Shown: positions 42,180 to 53,530, numbered from the stretch's first letter. The stretch is 64,000 bases of DNA from Acanthosepion lycidas (GCA_963932145.1 OZ010573.1:89142663-89206662); one strand, 5' to 3'. Numbers and translations: made by a program. The notes: a model not told the origin generated them from the letters alone.

Positions 42180-43345
42180 ATGTTATGCTGCTTTTCAGCG
42201 AAAAAGTGGAGCTACCTACTGTTTCGAATATGAAAGAACAAGAATTATGTAGACTGTGATTGAGTTTAAATTTTTGAAGGTTCAAACTTGACTTGGAAGC
42301 CTGAAACGGGGAGGAGTTCCACAAGAAAGGAGTACAATAGAGAGAAACTATTAGCATCGAACGTACAGTTGCATCAGGCCATTTCAACTTAAAAATGATG
42401 AGACATCGCCACCAATCTAGTACTGAGTTTAAATTCATAAAGTCTAGGTACCATACCGGAAAGTAAATTAGAACAATTACCAGGAAAGTATTTATAAAAA
42501 AAGGAAAAGGCACAAAGAAGATACATTACAGTGTGGGAAAGAAACTGAAGCTGAGTTGCCAAGATTTTATCACGAATCTCTAAGTATATAGCAGGAACAC
42601 CAGACTAGACGTGGCGGCAATATTCAAAGCAAAGACGAATGGTAGACTTATAAATATGTAAGATAGATTCTGGCGAGAAAAATTGTCTAATACGACATAG
42701 TGAACCAACTTTCTTAGCTACAGACTTAGCAATTGATTCAATATACCTCTTCCAGTTTATGTCGAAAACTTTAGTCCGAGAAGGCGCAATGAATCTCTCA
42801 CCTGAAGAATAGCATCATCCATGCTGATGGAAGGTAAAAAGCGTTCTCTCGGGTTATTAATAGAGAACAGTTTCGTTTTGGAGGCGTTAAAATTAACAAG
42901 ATATTTCTCACTCCATTTAACAAAAGATTGTAGATTATTATTGAGATCAACTGTCAATTTAACCTTATCGAACCTATCAGACTTAGAAGTAAATATATAT
43001 CATCAGCATAGATATCGAGTTGAGGATCGATGACATCAGGATGGTCATTTAAGAAAATTATAAACGTAGAACCAGGGAGAGAGCCCTGAGGAACACATGC
43101 TTTGAGGCAAAAAGATCTATAAGAGTGGCCATTCAAGACAACTTTTATTTCACGATTTGATACGAAAGATTGAATCAGTCTAACAATTCATCCAGAAATA
43201 CTATAACCTTTCAACTTGTTAAGAAAACCAATATACCAAACCCTGTCAAAAGCCTTCAAGATGTCTAAAGCAACAGTCTGAGATTCACCATTATCTAAAG
43301 CATGATAGACTCTTTCAGCAATAATGCTACGTAGGTTAAAAGTAA
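42180..43345 (-). pseudogene. CR1/jockey-like LINE reverse transcriptase relic
   Basis: Minus-strand order: a decayed F-D-x-V-W region (KAFDRVWYIGFLNKLKGYSI, about 43200-43260), then VVLNGHSYRSFCLKACVPQG with the V-P-Q-G motif (43080-43140). TFIIFLNDHPDVIDPQLDIY and the YADD catalytic motif follow at about 43000-43015. After a frameshift come LTVDLNNNLQSFVKWSEKYL, VNFNASKTKLFSINN and LRLLGLKFST (42757-42957), then FEYCRHVW-like and RFVMRFSH-like debris, and HCSPFLWNSSPF near 42300. This spans RT domains 3-7 and the tail of a jockey/CR1-type non-LTR retrotransposon. Several frameshifts mark it as dead. The 5' endonuclease domain was not seen. Fragments of the same family lie at 49500-49680 and 50545-50590. 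Confidence 0.85.
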
Positions 43346-44130
43346 TAATCTCTAAGTAGATTAAAAATGCATATTGATAAAACCTCTGACGAACAGTAGA
43401 ACTGCTATTTATAATTTATCTAGCAGATTGCATAAATAAGTTACAGTAAATTCAATATGCAGTTTTAAATAGCTGAAATAATTAATCTGGTTATCTATTT
43501 AAGAAGGCAATGATTTTAGGTCGCATATTGTTGTTATATATTTCGAATGAAAAATCCAAGGTAGCGTTAAATGGTAGATTGTTAAGGCAATTTTCCTGAA
43601 AAAACATGTGTATTTTAGGGATCATAATTGCCAATAGATTTGAGGTTAAGCGAGGTGCCATCCTGTTATATTTTGTGCAATTTCTGAGCCTCGCGTTTGG
43701 CAGAAGCTCGGTAAAAGCAGGAAACTGAAATTGATGAAAAGGATCGTGAGAGGAAACGGTGGATGATCTGAAGCCAATCATGACCGACCAAGAAAGACGA
43801 CGACTGGCAACTAAATTGCCATGAAAAGGAGAAGGAGAATAATAAATAAATAAATAAAACCGGATATACAAGGAATGTAGACAAAGATGAGAGAAAGGAT
43901 CTGAGATAAAGGAACAATTGCTCGAAATAGAAATGAGTAGAACAAACACGAGATATATCCGTGTCTCTGTGGCTCGGAAGCTCTATGAAATATATATGTG
44001 CGTTTTGGTTGGTTGGTTGGGGAGGGGGTATACACAATAATATATTTTTCTATATTCTTTGTAATTATATTGGGTTAACATTTTCTAGCGGAAAACTCAT
44101 AAAGTTTTCCAAGAGGCCTAGACTTATGTA
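43346..44130. other. no supported gene
   Basis: Minus-strand frames at 43491-44037 are open but match no family I know. They may be an eroded upstream part of the LINE. Confidence 0.3.
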
Positions 44131-44136
44131 AATATT

Positions 44137-44171
<35 letters not shown>
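44131..44171. repeat. (TTTC)n microsatellite
   Basis: About ten perfect TTTC units. Confidence 0.95.
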
Positions 44172-44173
<2 letters not shown>

Positions 44174-44469
44174 ACAGACACACACTTATTTTTGTGTGTG
44201 TGTACACAAACTAAAAAGCAAATGAGTAAGGCCTGCCTTTGTGAAATAACGTATCTCCCTTTTGTTACGGATACTATTATACATCCTACAAACAAACACT
44301 CTACTACAGTAAGGAATAATCAACAATTTTACATTTTGAATTGGAGTGTGTGCGTGGGTGGGAAAATAAATGACTATTATTATGCTTGGATGAAGAGCAT
44401 GAAGGTGTGAAACTGTGTCAGTACCGACGGTTAAATTTAAGGTGACAAACTTTTAATCTGCAAAAGTTT

Positions 44470-44490
44470 AATCTATCTCCCTCTCCCCCT

Positions 44491-44562
<72 letters not shown>

Positions 44563-44763
44563 CGAGAGAGATAGAGAGAAGGAGGAAGAAAAATAAGATA
44601 TTCTTTGAAAATACACATCGATTCTCTATTCATTAAACACATATATAGAACATCTAATAATCGTGTCACGTTGCACACACACACACACAGAGAGAGAGAG
44701 GGAGAGAGAGGGAGAGGGAGAGAGAGAGAGAAACGCGCGCACTCCGACAGACACACAGAGAGC
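44470..44763. repeat. (CT)n(AT)n and (CA)n(AG)n compound tracts
   Basis: Pyrimidine tract 44475-44520, AT run 44521-44559, CA run 44676-44688 and AG-rich run 44689-44762. Long spurious minus-strand frames cross it. Confidence 0.93.
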
Positions 44764-44844
44764 AGAGAACACTTTTGCACAAAAATGTAGAAGGTCGAAA
44801 ATCTACGCCTGACGTTAATAAATGTTTCAAAGTTAAATTCGGAA

Positions 44845-44847
<3 letters not shown>

Positions 44848-44916
<69 letters not shown>

Positions 44917-44996
44917 TAAAGACAAACGGAAATATTCACATCGTCGTTGTACAGATATATTGTAGTTATATCTGAATTTAACATACACATACATAA

Positions 44997-45030
<34 letters not shown>

Positions 45031-45062
45031 ATGTGTGTGTATGTATGTATGTATGTATGTAT
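44848..45062. repeat. (AT)n tracts with (TG)n and (TATG)n
   Basis: AT run 44848-44913 and AT/TG/TATG run 44996-45062, the latter just left of foldback E. Confidence 0.93.
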
Positions 45063-45094
45063 ATTGTTTTTTAAGGCAATATTATTAAATTATT

Positions 45095-45290
45095 AATAGA
45101 CACAAACAGTTTGTGATGATTAATTTAACTGATGAAATTCTCTAAATTACGAATTATCCTTCCCAGATAAGGAGGAAATTCCGTCTAAATTCGTCAGTAT
45201 TTATTGGACCTTTCTTCTGACAATTTCTGATGGATTGTCACCCTTTTCTGAGATGGATTATTCGTAATTTGGAAACATTGATCAGCAAAA
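45095..45290. mobile_element. foldback element E
   Basis: The left arm about 45125-45180 (AATTCTCTAAATTACGAATT, ATCCTTCCCAGATAAGG) pairs with the right arm about 45228-45285 (TTTTCTGAGATGGATTATTC, GTAATTTGGAAAC) with mismatches. The loop is about 45 bp. Confidence 0.75.
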
Positions 45291-45312
45291 TTAATTGGCA
45301 TACAATATATAA

Positions 45313-45322
<10 letters not shown>

Positions 45323-45405
<83 letters not shown>
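45323..45405. repeat. (AT)n microsatellite, right of foldback E
   Basis: About 80 bp of AT dinucleotides. Confidence 0.95.
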
Positions 45406-45406
<1 letters not shown>

Positions 45407-45596
45407 CGAAATGGACAAAGTCCGACAATTTATTTATTAAGATTATTATTTATCCTGTCAAAGAACCAATATTTTCTATGAAAATTTCTCGGACATTCAG
45501 GCCGGTAAATGTTATTTAATACTGTTTATTATAAACAGAGCATTTACTTAAATACGTGTATCTATAAAAAGAACGTTAAACATAAAAATGTCTTTA

Positions 45597-45598
<2 letters not shown>

Positions 45599-45666
<68 letters not shown>

Positions 45667-45670
45667 ATGC
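45599..45670. repeat. (AT)n(TG)n microsatellite
   Basis: AT run to 45652 followed by TG repeats. Confidence 0.95.
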
Positions 45671-45697
45671 GTAAATTTATATATTTATATATATATA

Positions 45698-45799
45698 TTA
45701 GGTTGGTTCAAAAATAATGACGTAATAATGTCGTTTTTTGACGTTAAAAAATACGTCAAAAAACGATATTATTACGTCATTATTTTTGCACCAACCTAA
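45698..45799 (-). mobile_element. palindromic mariner-type MITE, copy 4
   Basis: 102 bp, TTAGGTTGGTTCAAAAATAA to CACCAACCTAA. The loop reads GACGTTAAAAAATACGTC, the reverse of the loop in copies 1, 3 and 5, so this copy is inserted in the opposite orientation. It sits in TA-rich sequence. Confidence 0.92.
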
Positions 45800-45804
45800 C
45801 ATAT

Positions 45805-46197
45805 ATATATATATGCGTGCGTGTGTGTATGTTTATGTTTATATATGTATGTAGACAGAGTATTTTATATTTTTTTCTGCTATTTACTTACTCACTGTGC
45901 ATAAACTTGACAATCATTGGTACAATCATTCACAAAACAGATGCTGTGATTTTTATATTTTTCTTACTGACAGTTTTCAAATCGACATTATTCGTTCTCT
46001 TTTGCTCAAAGCGTCTCTTCTGTAACTTTAACTTCTATCACGCTGTCGCTCTCTCGATATATATATATATATATTGTGAGTGTGTGCCTGCGTTTGCATG
46101 CATGCATGTGGGCGTGCATATGTCTAACAATCGATGTATTTGCCTGTCAATCTGTCTTTTTATCTTATACGCTCGACCAGGTACATTCCTTTGATAT

Positions 46198-46244
<47 letters not shown>

Positions 46245-47115
46245 GGGGGAGAGAGAGAGAGATAGAGAGAGAGCTCGTGGGCGTCTGTGTGTTAATTTCT
46301 TTACCTTTTGCATCCACAACACAAGCTAGTCTATATTTACATACATTCATACACGCACAAAATTTTATACCTCCTGGATATTTCTATTTCACATTGCAAT
46401 TTCCTTTCGCTAGACCCAATACCCCACACGCATGCGCAATTACTCCCATTCTTTCTTCTTATATCTCGCCCTCTTCTCTTACTACGTCCTCATGGTTGCT
46501 CTTATTTTTCTTGACACCCACTCTTATTTTTCTTTGTTTTGTTCTGTCCTTTTCTCTCTTTCTCTCCAGTACAGCTTTTCCCTACTGTCGAGTTATTCAG
46601 AGAAACACGCAATATTTCTTAATCTCAATCACTCGTCTACCCGCTTACCTTCTCTCCAATAAACATTCACGATCGCTGTCCACCTCTACCCACATCTCGC
46701 GAACGCATCTTTTCCGATCAAGGGGAATATTTAGAATATGGCGCATTTCAAAATATAGAAATATATATATATATATATTTTGTTTTTTTCTTTTTTTGTA
46801 TTCCGTTCCCCGCCATCTTTCTCTGCATCCTACGCGTTCTCGCCTTTTCTTTTTTTATGGCTGATGGCTTGGGATTTTTAACTTTTTTTTTGTTTTCGTT
46901 TTGCTTATTTAATTCTTAACTTTGCCTTTCATGGATGTCGATTGCCAACAGGTCTTGCCTCTTCTCTGTGCGATTTATAAGGAAAAGATGCAAATGCCTG
47001 AAACAGAATATTTTGAGGATCAGTTTTGGCTGCTTACCCTACCCTGAACTGCTTGAAAAATGAATCACAAGGCAAATATAAAAATAAAAATACAGGATAT
47101 ATTTCTATTGCTTTC
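45805..47115. other. microsatellite-rich DNA, no supported gene
   Basis: AT runs lie at 46058-46075 and 46199-46242, with an AG tract at 46249-46273. The 262-codon plus-strand frame at 46076-46864 begins in this low-complexity sequence and has no recognised domain. Confidence 0.5.
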
Positions 47116-47117
47116 TG

Positions 47118-47139
47118 AATAATAATAATAATAATAATG

Positions 47140-47234
<95 letters not shown>

Positions 47235-47258
47235 TTTAATAATAATAATAAGAATAAT
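47118..47258. repeat. (AAT)n(ATT)n palindromic trinucleotide tract
   Basis: AAT units run to about 47189, then switch to ATT units to about 47234, then return to AAT. The central junction AATAATAATTATTATTATT makes a perfect large palindrome. Confidence 0.95.
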
Positions 47259-47329
47259 TTTTAATATCATCAAGGATTTAAATAATTAGATTATTTATTA
47301 ACACTGACGCACATCTAGATTGGCTATAA

Positions 47330-47600
47330 TGTGTCATAGTTTTAATGTTGAAATAGCAAGACATAACAATAAGTTCTATTCTAATCGAAATTCTTTTATC
47401 GCACTTCTCACTTGTGGAAATCTCTTCCAAGTTCTTACTTCCCTGACATCTACAATCTTCAAACATTTAGGTGCAGTGTCAGTCGCCATATTCTGTCTTT
47501 CTGAATCCTTTTCTTTGACATCTTACCATTCTTTTCCACTCCCAGTCACCCCTTGCTGCGTAGCGGTATAATCACCTTACTTGGGGTGAAATGATTAATA
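47330..47600 (+). pseudogene. LINE 3' end fragment, copy 1
   Basis: A decayed RT C-terminus, with TCGNLFQVLTSLTSTIFKHL in place of the W-N-S-L-P-x-x-x-F block. It ends GGGGTGAAATGATTAA. The fragment at 56690-56990 has the same order and the same terminal GGGGGAAATGATTAA. CR1/jockey-like. Confidence 0.6.
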
Positions 47601-47601
47601 T

Positions 47602-48330
47602 ACAGGGTGAGATTGATAAGTTGTCATCTAAATTACGCGAAAATGAAAATATCACTGTCTTCTCATTTTAACAAATATATTTACAAAAATTAGACAAAAA
47701 TATCTTGAAATACTAAAGAGTAAATTTATTCAATGAAATCACCATTGGCTTCAACTCCGGTTTCCTTGTTCACGTTGGTGGATGATATCATAATCTTTGC
47801 CTTCAGTTCATCTTCGAGGATACAAGTAGTTGTGTTGGTATCTCGCTTAACTGTGTCTCTCACATAGTAATGAAGAAGTTGGTTAGGTAGCTAGGTATAA
47901 GGATTGATGTGGTCACAGAAATTGTGATGACAGCCAGTTCTCCTGCTTGTGTGGTATGGTGCAGAGTCATGTTGCCAAAAATAGAGTCTTCCAGTAACCA
48001 CCCTCTTGATAAAGAGCAACACTACCTCCTCGATACACTTGATGTGCGTTGTGTGTTGAGTCTGAGGCCCTCAGCAACAAATTCAAGAGTTTTTGTTTCT
48101 CATCAGAACTATCACAGTTAGTTTAACGAATCCTCTGCACTCTCCCCAGATTGACACCCAGACACTCTGAAATGTGCGTAGTGGAGCTTCCAATGCGATG
48201 TCAAGCAGTATAGCATGCCGTTTCCCAAATTCGGGGGTCTTAATTGTGCTATGGTGGTCTTTTTCTCGCAGATGGTGCCAAACTGACCCTACTATAAGGG
48301 TAGTCGACAAAATCAAAAACAAAGCCCATT
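47602..48330 (-). pseudogene. mariner-like transposase relic (lineage A, copy 2)
   Basis: The minus strand starts with the 5' leader GTAGGGTCAGTTTGGCACCA (complement of about 48270-48290), aligned to 11897 in copy 1. The N-terminal region contains an FGKRHAILLDIALEAPL stretch (48170-48235). Then come the decayed second catalytic block TLYFWQHDSAPYHT (47943-47985), NFCDHINPYT and NQLLHYYV (47865-47925), and the end EDELKAKIMISSTNVNKETG with VEANGDFIE (47735-47825). The 3' terminus is CAGGGTGAGATTGATAAGTT on the plus strand at 47604. Comparison with copy 1 shows both are non-functional but complementary in what they preserve. Confidence 0.85.
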
Positions 48331-48373
48331 CGGGAAATTAAAAATATAATATGGTGTGAATTTCGCCATAGCA

Positions 48374-48375
<2 letters not shown>

Positions 48376-48442
<67 letters not shown>

Positions 48443-48475
48443 TAGATATAGATATAGATATATATATATATAGTA
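48376..48475. repeat. (AT)n(GATA)n compound microsatellite
   Basis: AT run to 48405, GATA units to 48442, then GATATA units. Confidence 0.95.
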
Positions 48476-48713
48476 TATTTAGGCAGCAATCCTTCTTTCA
48501 TGTACATTTCATGGAATACTACAGACACATTATTTATTATTTAACAGTTAAAATACTTCATCCTTGAAAATGGCAAAATGTATAGCCCAAAGCGCTCGGA
48601 TAAAAAGAACTTTCGGTCAGTTTTTATATAATTTATCATCTGAAAAGGAAAAATTATTAGATCGCTAATCATTACACTATTATATATGTATGTATGTGCA
48701 TATATATCTAAAT

Positions 48714-48717
<4 letters not shown>

Positions 48718-48791
<74 letters not shown>

Positions 48792-48823
48792 GCCTACACA
48801 CACACACATACATACACACACAG

Positions 48824-48852
<29 letters not shown>
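48718..48852. repeat. (AT)n(CA)n compound microsatellite
   Basis: AT run to 48788, CA-rich to 48841, then a short AT run. Confidence 0.95.
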
Positions 48853-48854
<2 letters not shown>

Positions 48855-49037
48855 ATAGTTTTTTTGCTGATTTTTAATTAATTAATTCACTACAGGCAAT
48901 GCAATAAAGCTACTTAGTCACTAGGGTTTGCTGAATATAAAAGATTACAGTTTATTAATCAGGAAAATACTTTTTAGATTGTAAGAATTTTGGCGGGGGG
49001 TGCAGATAAAAATATTTCAGTGATATTAGGCTTACTA

Positions 49038-49138
49038 TTAGGTTTGTGCAAAAATAATGACGTAATAATGTCGTTTTCTGACGTATTTTTAACGTCAAAA
49101 AACGACATTATTACGTCATTATTTTTGCACCAACTTAA
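49038..49138 (+). mobile_element. palindromic mariner-type MITE, copy 5
   Basis: 101 bp, TTAGGTTTGTGCAAAAATAA to CACCAACTTAA, flanked by TA. Each end has its own point change, so this copy is older than copy 3. Confidence 0.93.
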
Positions 49139-49179
49139 TAATTAGCACATAGCTGGGGGAGGTAATGTGGATTCATAAG

Positions 49180-49330
49180 ATTCCCAAGGATTTTTGCTCA
49201 TAATTGAATATAAGGAACCCAACAAAAATTCAAACTCGGGTCTCCGATGCACAATTCCATGCTATTATCCATTACACCACCCGCACATCCAAATTTATTA
49301 CATCTGGTATTCTCATGCCAGGTGAATGTA
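49180..49330 (-). mobile_element. tRNA-derived SINE fragment
   Basis: The minus strand has GGTGGTGTAATGGATAATAG (A-box side, complement of about 49263-49282) and AGACCCGAGTTTGAATT (B-box side, complement of 49227-49243). A related fragment is at 32246-32360. Confidence 0.7.
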
Positions 49331-49344
49331 AAAGTATATGTGAA

Positions 49345-49490
49345 AAAAAAACATGTATTAAGGAAAGCGAACAATAAAAAAACATGTATTAAGGAAAGCG
49401 AACAATAAAAAAAACATGTATTAAGGAAAGCGAACAATAAAAAAACATGTATTAAGGAAAGCGAACAATAAAAAAAACATGTATTAAGAA
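49345..49490. repeat. 31/32-bp tandem repeat with 63-bp dimer
   Basis: ACATGTATTAAGGAAAGCGA starts at 49351, 49382, 49414 and 49445, with a partial at 49477. Spacings alternate 31, 32, 31 and 32 because the A-run alternates by one base. A 21-residue repeat stays open on the minus strand as a result. Confidence 0.95.
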
Positions 49491-49499
49491 AACAGGGAC

Positions 49500-49680
49500 A
49501 TAACATTAGACATTGCATTTACATTTTTGAAGATCAGTGTTGATTGGGAAGCAAGAAACATGAAGAGAATATCACAAATGTGCGAGAAGAAACTCTTGGC
49601 ATAAATCTTACGGTTGCATCTAGAAATTCAACTTTAAAATAATGAGATCTAGCTACCAATACTTCCCTGGAAAGTTTAAA
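49500..49680 (-). pseudogene. CR1/jockey-like LINE tail fragment, interrupted
   Basis: CTTGGCATAAATCTTACGGT and ATGAGATCTAGCTACCAATA align with 42320-42420 of the RT relic. The continuation CCAATCTAGTACTGCGCTTA appears only at 50547, so the fragment is split by about 860 bp. Confidence 0.65.
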
Positions 49681-49734
49681 AAAATACTACGTTCCAATCC
49701 CAGAGAATATTCTCTCCAGATAGTACACTTCCTC

Positions 49735-50540
49735 CGAGACGCGGCTGGGCTTATTGCCTGTCGCCTGAGGCGTCCCCAACAGGCGAAGTGCCGAAGGTGC
49801 TTGGACAATTTATGAACGGTATTGCCGTTAAATTCACTTTAAATCAAATTTCGTATCGACGTGGTCGCACTGAAAAATACCCTTACCTGTCATAGGAGTT
49901 AACCATCAGTCAGTGAGGATTTACTGAGGTATAGTTATCACGTTCTGTGCTGTAATTGGGGCAGTGTTCCTGCTCATTTTAAATGGGAGAAGTGCTAGGG
50001 CCCACAAATTCCAACTTCGCGGTGGCATCTTCTTCATTTCACTAAAGAGGTTGGATTGGTGTAATACCGATACTAATGTGACCGGGCTGGGCAAAAAGCA
50101 ATTTTTGTTCTTGGTCCATATGCATTAGTATTCCAACGGGGCTGTCTATGTTAAAGCGACCTTGTGTCAAATCCAGACTTTTTGGGGGGAGGGGGGTCGA
50201 GTGAATATACCTGGCACAGAAATTAACCATTAGCTAGTGAGAGTTTACTGTGGCGTATATATCACCCCTGTGCTGTAAGTGGAGCTATGTTTCTCCCCTT
50301 TTTAGATGGGAGAATTTGCTCAGCTCTGGGGATTCTAACCCTGTGGCAGCACCATCTTCGTTGCATTAAAGAGGTTGGATCGGTGTAACACCGACACCAG
50401 CGTGACAGTGGTCGCGGTTATTGGTCAAAAAACAATGTTTGTCTTTGGCCCATATGCATAAGTATGCGTATTGCGCTCCCCACGTTGTAGCGCCCTTGTG
50501 TCACATCCAGCCTCGGTGGAGAGGCCGAGTAAATATATCC
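49735..50540 (+). repeat. tandem SINE-like units of about 322 bp inside the LINE
   Basis: Two units begin at about 49885 (CTGTCATAGGAGTTAACCAT) and 50207 (CTGGCACAGAAATTAACCAT). Each has a CTGTGCTGTAA block, an AAATGGGAGAA/TAGATGGGAGAA block, AAAGAGGTTGGATTGGTGTA and CCTTGTGTCACATCCAG. The last block resembles the 3' block of the 27.9 kb array (CCTTGTGCCACATTCGATCC) and GTGACACAAGGCC at 62988. Confidence 0.75.
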
Positions 50541-50591
50541 AGTTGCCAATCTAGTACTGCGCTTAAACTCGTAAAGTTATAATATTGCCAG

Positions 50592-51040
50592 CGCTGTTAT
50601 TAACTCAGTATTTCTTTCTCGAAACTTTCCTACACTTTTAATTGTCAATACTGCTCTGGGCTGCACCTGTAGCGCGAATATTTGAAAATCTTCTCCTGTA
50701 AACTAGTAATAATGAGTACGGTCTTCAGAACGTGCTTCATTACTGCGGCCTGATATGCCTACTAAAAATAGATCTGCCTCTCAGCTGATATAGTTCCCAT
50801 CAGTACGACTGGCTTTTTCTTTGTGTCAGTATCAATACTAGCATATGTGTATGTGTCCGCGCGTGCGTTTAACAAAAGTATATAAATAGCTACAATCATG
50901 CGGCTCTTTCTACATTTATCGATGCACGTTAACAGAAAATAATCAAGCGAACCTATCGCATACACTCATGTATAGAATGTGTAACCATTTCAATCCGGTA
51001 ATGCCAGTAGTGTGTCACTAGCGTAAAGACAAAAGACAAG
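50592..51040. other. no supported gene
   Basis: Nothing recognised. Confidence 0.3.
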
Positions 51041-51044
51041 GACT

Positions 51045-51690
51045 TAGGCAAATGTTCGCACCAGAGAACGTCCGGACATGTTCGCTTTCTTGAAATAGAC
51101 CAGATGAGTCATTCGTTGACGAGCAGTAGAAGAAGTTGTAACGTGTTCATATTCTACAGCTGGCTGGAAAATATTCTGGTGCTGCGGATTAGCATAAAAT
51201 TTTGTGTGGAGGTTTATAAAATTGCTATCGAAATGTTGCCATCATTTAAAAAATGACTGTTTTATGATGAATTATCAAGAATTCGAGCACTTTTATTGGT
51301 ACATGGGGATCAAGGAAAGGCGATGTCAAAAAGCACACAGATCGTCTGCAAATAGAGAAAGAGTACGAACCCTGTTGAGCCAAATTCTATCAAAAGATTT
51401 GAGAATGTGAATATTTACCTGAAGTCATATCTTATTTTTATTCATCATATCATAGTAACTATATACCTTTTAAAATATGGCTACCGTTTCACTAGTAATT
51501 TTGCGATTTGTATACAAATTTTGTTGCTAATCCGCTGCTCCAGATTTCTTTTATTCATTCCAATCTAACAATATAATATGAACACTTCCAACTTCCTCTA
51601 CTGCTCGTTAAAGAATGACTTATCAAGTATGTCACAAGAAAGAGTTGGAGTATGTCAGGATGTGCTCGAACACAAATATATGCCTGAATT
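51045..51690. mobile_element. foldback element G
   Basis: The left arm about 51050-51260 (GACGAGCAGTAGAAGAAGTT, GTGTTCATATTCTAC, GTGCTGCGGATTAGCATAAA) is inverted at about 51470-51690 (TTGTTGCTAATCCGCTGCTC, AATATGAACACTTCCAAC, TCCTCTACTGCTCGTTAAAG). The interior 51261-51470 has one short frame of no known family. It is not flanked by (AT)n. Confidence 0.8.
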
Positions 51691-51894
51691 GTTCATATCA
51701 CCCTGGTGAATCCTTGCGGCCATTCCGAGATATAAATACGCATCACGCAACATATATTTGTGATAAAAATAAACAATATAGATAGAAAAGAAATTCGTTT
51801 CTAATTGCCTTCTCCATAATTTTTTGTATCATAATTTTCCTTCTCCTAGATTAGTTTCCAAGAAAGGTTAGCGGTCCTAACCTGCTTTGCTATT

Positions 51895-52055
51895 TAACTT
51901 ATATCTGCAGGAAGAAGAAATGGATTTATGCCTTTCCCTGTGGTCATTAGCGAAAAGTGAACACAGATTGACTCATTTGGAATTTGAACTCTGATTGCGA
52001 ATTCCATTTTACAGACTGTTAACTGTTACGCCACTTGAACCACCTTTACATAGAC
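51895..52055 (-). mobile_element. tRNA-derived SINE fragment
   Basis: The minus strand has CAAGTGGCGTAACAGTTAAC (A-box-like, complement of about 52017-52036) and CAGAGTTCAAATTCC (B-box-like, complement of 51979-51993), then GGGAAAGGCATAAATCC. Confidence 0.7.
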
Positions 52056-52244
52056 ATCTTAATAAAAATAACCAACGTCTTAATTATTTTAAATACACTT
52101 AAAATAACGAATGACAACAATGATGAGCTTATTATTTGAATGCCTAGTTTATGAGCGATCTGTTGAAAAATATATATTATATATTAAGACGGATCAAAGT
52201 CAGCAGTAAATAAATTAGTGTTATTAGGTAAAATGTATTTATTT

Positions 52245-52560
52245 CTCTATTGTATCATGTTAAGTCATGGCAATTATGTGAAAAATAATATCGCCCAAAT
52301 GTCCGCCAAGACTTCGGCGGCACACCTCCACTCGATGGTCAAAATGTTTGATCACGTCTTAGGATAGTTGCTCTTCGATTTCACTAATATGCCTTATTTC
52401 ATCCTTCAGCTGTTGAATTCTTGTTGGCTTGTTGGCATAGACCTTACTTTTGAGATGTCCCCAAAGGAAAGAATCTAAAGGTCTCAAGTCGCAAGATCGT
52501 GGTGGCCAAGTGACTTCGCTGTTTCGAGACATTATGCTACCTGGGAACTTCTCATTAGAA
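52245..52560 (-). pseudogene. mariner-like transposase relic (lineage E), C-terminal part
   Basis: Minus-strand frame: SEVTWPPRSCDLRPLDSFLW, GHLKSKVYANKPTRIQQLKD, EIRHISEIEEQLS, then DVIKHFDHRVEVCRRSLGGH and LGDIIF to about 52285. The third catalytic aspartate lies in the WPPRS-x-D-L-x-P-x-D block, of which the first D and the final D are still visible. Only about the last 90 residues remain and a stop interrupts the final helix. Upstream sequence is deleted. Confidence 0.85.
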
Positions 52561-52779
52561 TTTTATTTGAGCGTCTATTTTCTTAATAGGCTTTGATAAC
52601 TCTAAAACGATGTTTGATTTTTAATCTTTCCTTAGTTGAAATAGCCAATGACTTAAGTTGTTAAATCTGAAAGAAAACTAAAAAAATCAGTAGACTCTTA
52701 AACTTAATTCACATTTAAAATCGGCCCAAGTTATTGGAACACCCTTTATGTTGTAGCTGTTAGCAGTTCTTTTCTTTTT

Positions 52780-53527
52780 GCTATCTCTCCTAAACCTTGC
52801 TCCGTCATCCATTTTCTCAAGCTCGCTAATTAGGTTATGCGTTGTTTTCTTCTGTTCCTCTTGCCTTTATTATTTCCCGTGAGTATAAAATTTTCCAACC
52901 CGTCTTTCCTCACTATTTGCCCCAAAAATTTCAACGGTCCCTTTCTGATGTTAATTGTAAGTTGTTTTTGTTTTGTTTTGATTTCATGGTTGCTTACATA
53001 TTCGGTACATCGTAATCTCAGCATGCTTCTGAATAACCACTTTTCTGTTGCTTCATTTGTGATGAGATTATCCAGCATGCACTGCCATATAATAGACTTG
53101 ATATTACGTAATATTCCCGTATTCGTTTCTTTGTTTCTAACGAAAATTTGTCTCTTTCTTAATATTTTGCTTAGATTTTGGAAGGCATCTTTCCATTTCC
53201 CTATGCGCTTTCGGGGTTCACTATAGCATTTTCCATCCTCTGTTAAAATACTTTCTTGATATTTTAATTATTGTACTTGTTTGATTTTGGCATCTCCAAT
53301 TTGCAATTTGCATTTTGAGCACTTCTGTTTGCTAACAAATATGCATTTTGTTTTCATATGATTGATGTTATATCCTTTCTTCTTGCTTTCCATTACAGCA
53401 TTCTGCATCTCTTATAGATTTTCTTTCTCTGTCCGTTGTGTCATCTGCATATCACGCCTCGTTAAAGATTGTGTCCGCCAGTAATCAATCCTTATATGAA
53501 TTCAAATTCTCTCAAAATCGCCTTGCA

Positions 53528-53530
<3 letters not shown>
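52780..53530 (-). pseudogene. LINE reverse transcriptase C-terminal relic (family C, copy 2)
   Basis: Minus-strand order: FNEA-x-YADDTT, the palm catalytic motif, at about 53435-53485; then CKLEMPKSNKYNN-like residues, a decayed YLGS region (53225-53270), RKETNTGILRNI-like residues, and an open frame 52830-53078. That frame has NLITNEATEKWLFRSMLRLR, YVSNHEIKTKQKQLTINIRK and GPLKFLGQIVRKDGLENFIL. It is a sister of 16870-17680, and between them the two copies cover the same stretch of the protein. A stop precedes YADDTT and several frameshifts are present. Confidence 0.82.

Noticed and set aside
44418..44990. 190-codon minus-strand open frame
   Set aside because: It is created by (CT)n, (AT)n and (AG)n tracts, with no domain outside low complexity.
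46076..46864. 262-codon plus-strand open frame, the longest in the window
   Set aside because: It starts in (TG)/(AT) tracts, its middle is pyrimidine-rich, and no recognised motif or homologous copy was seen.
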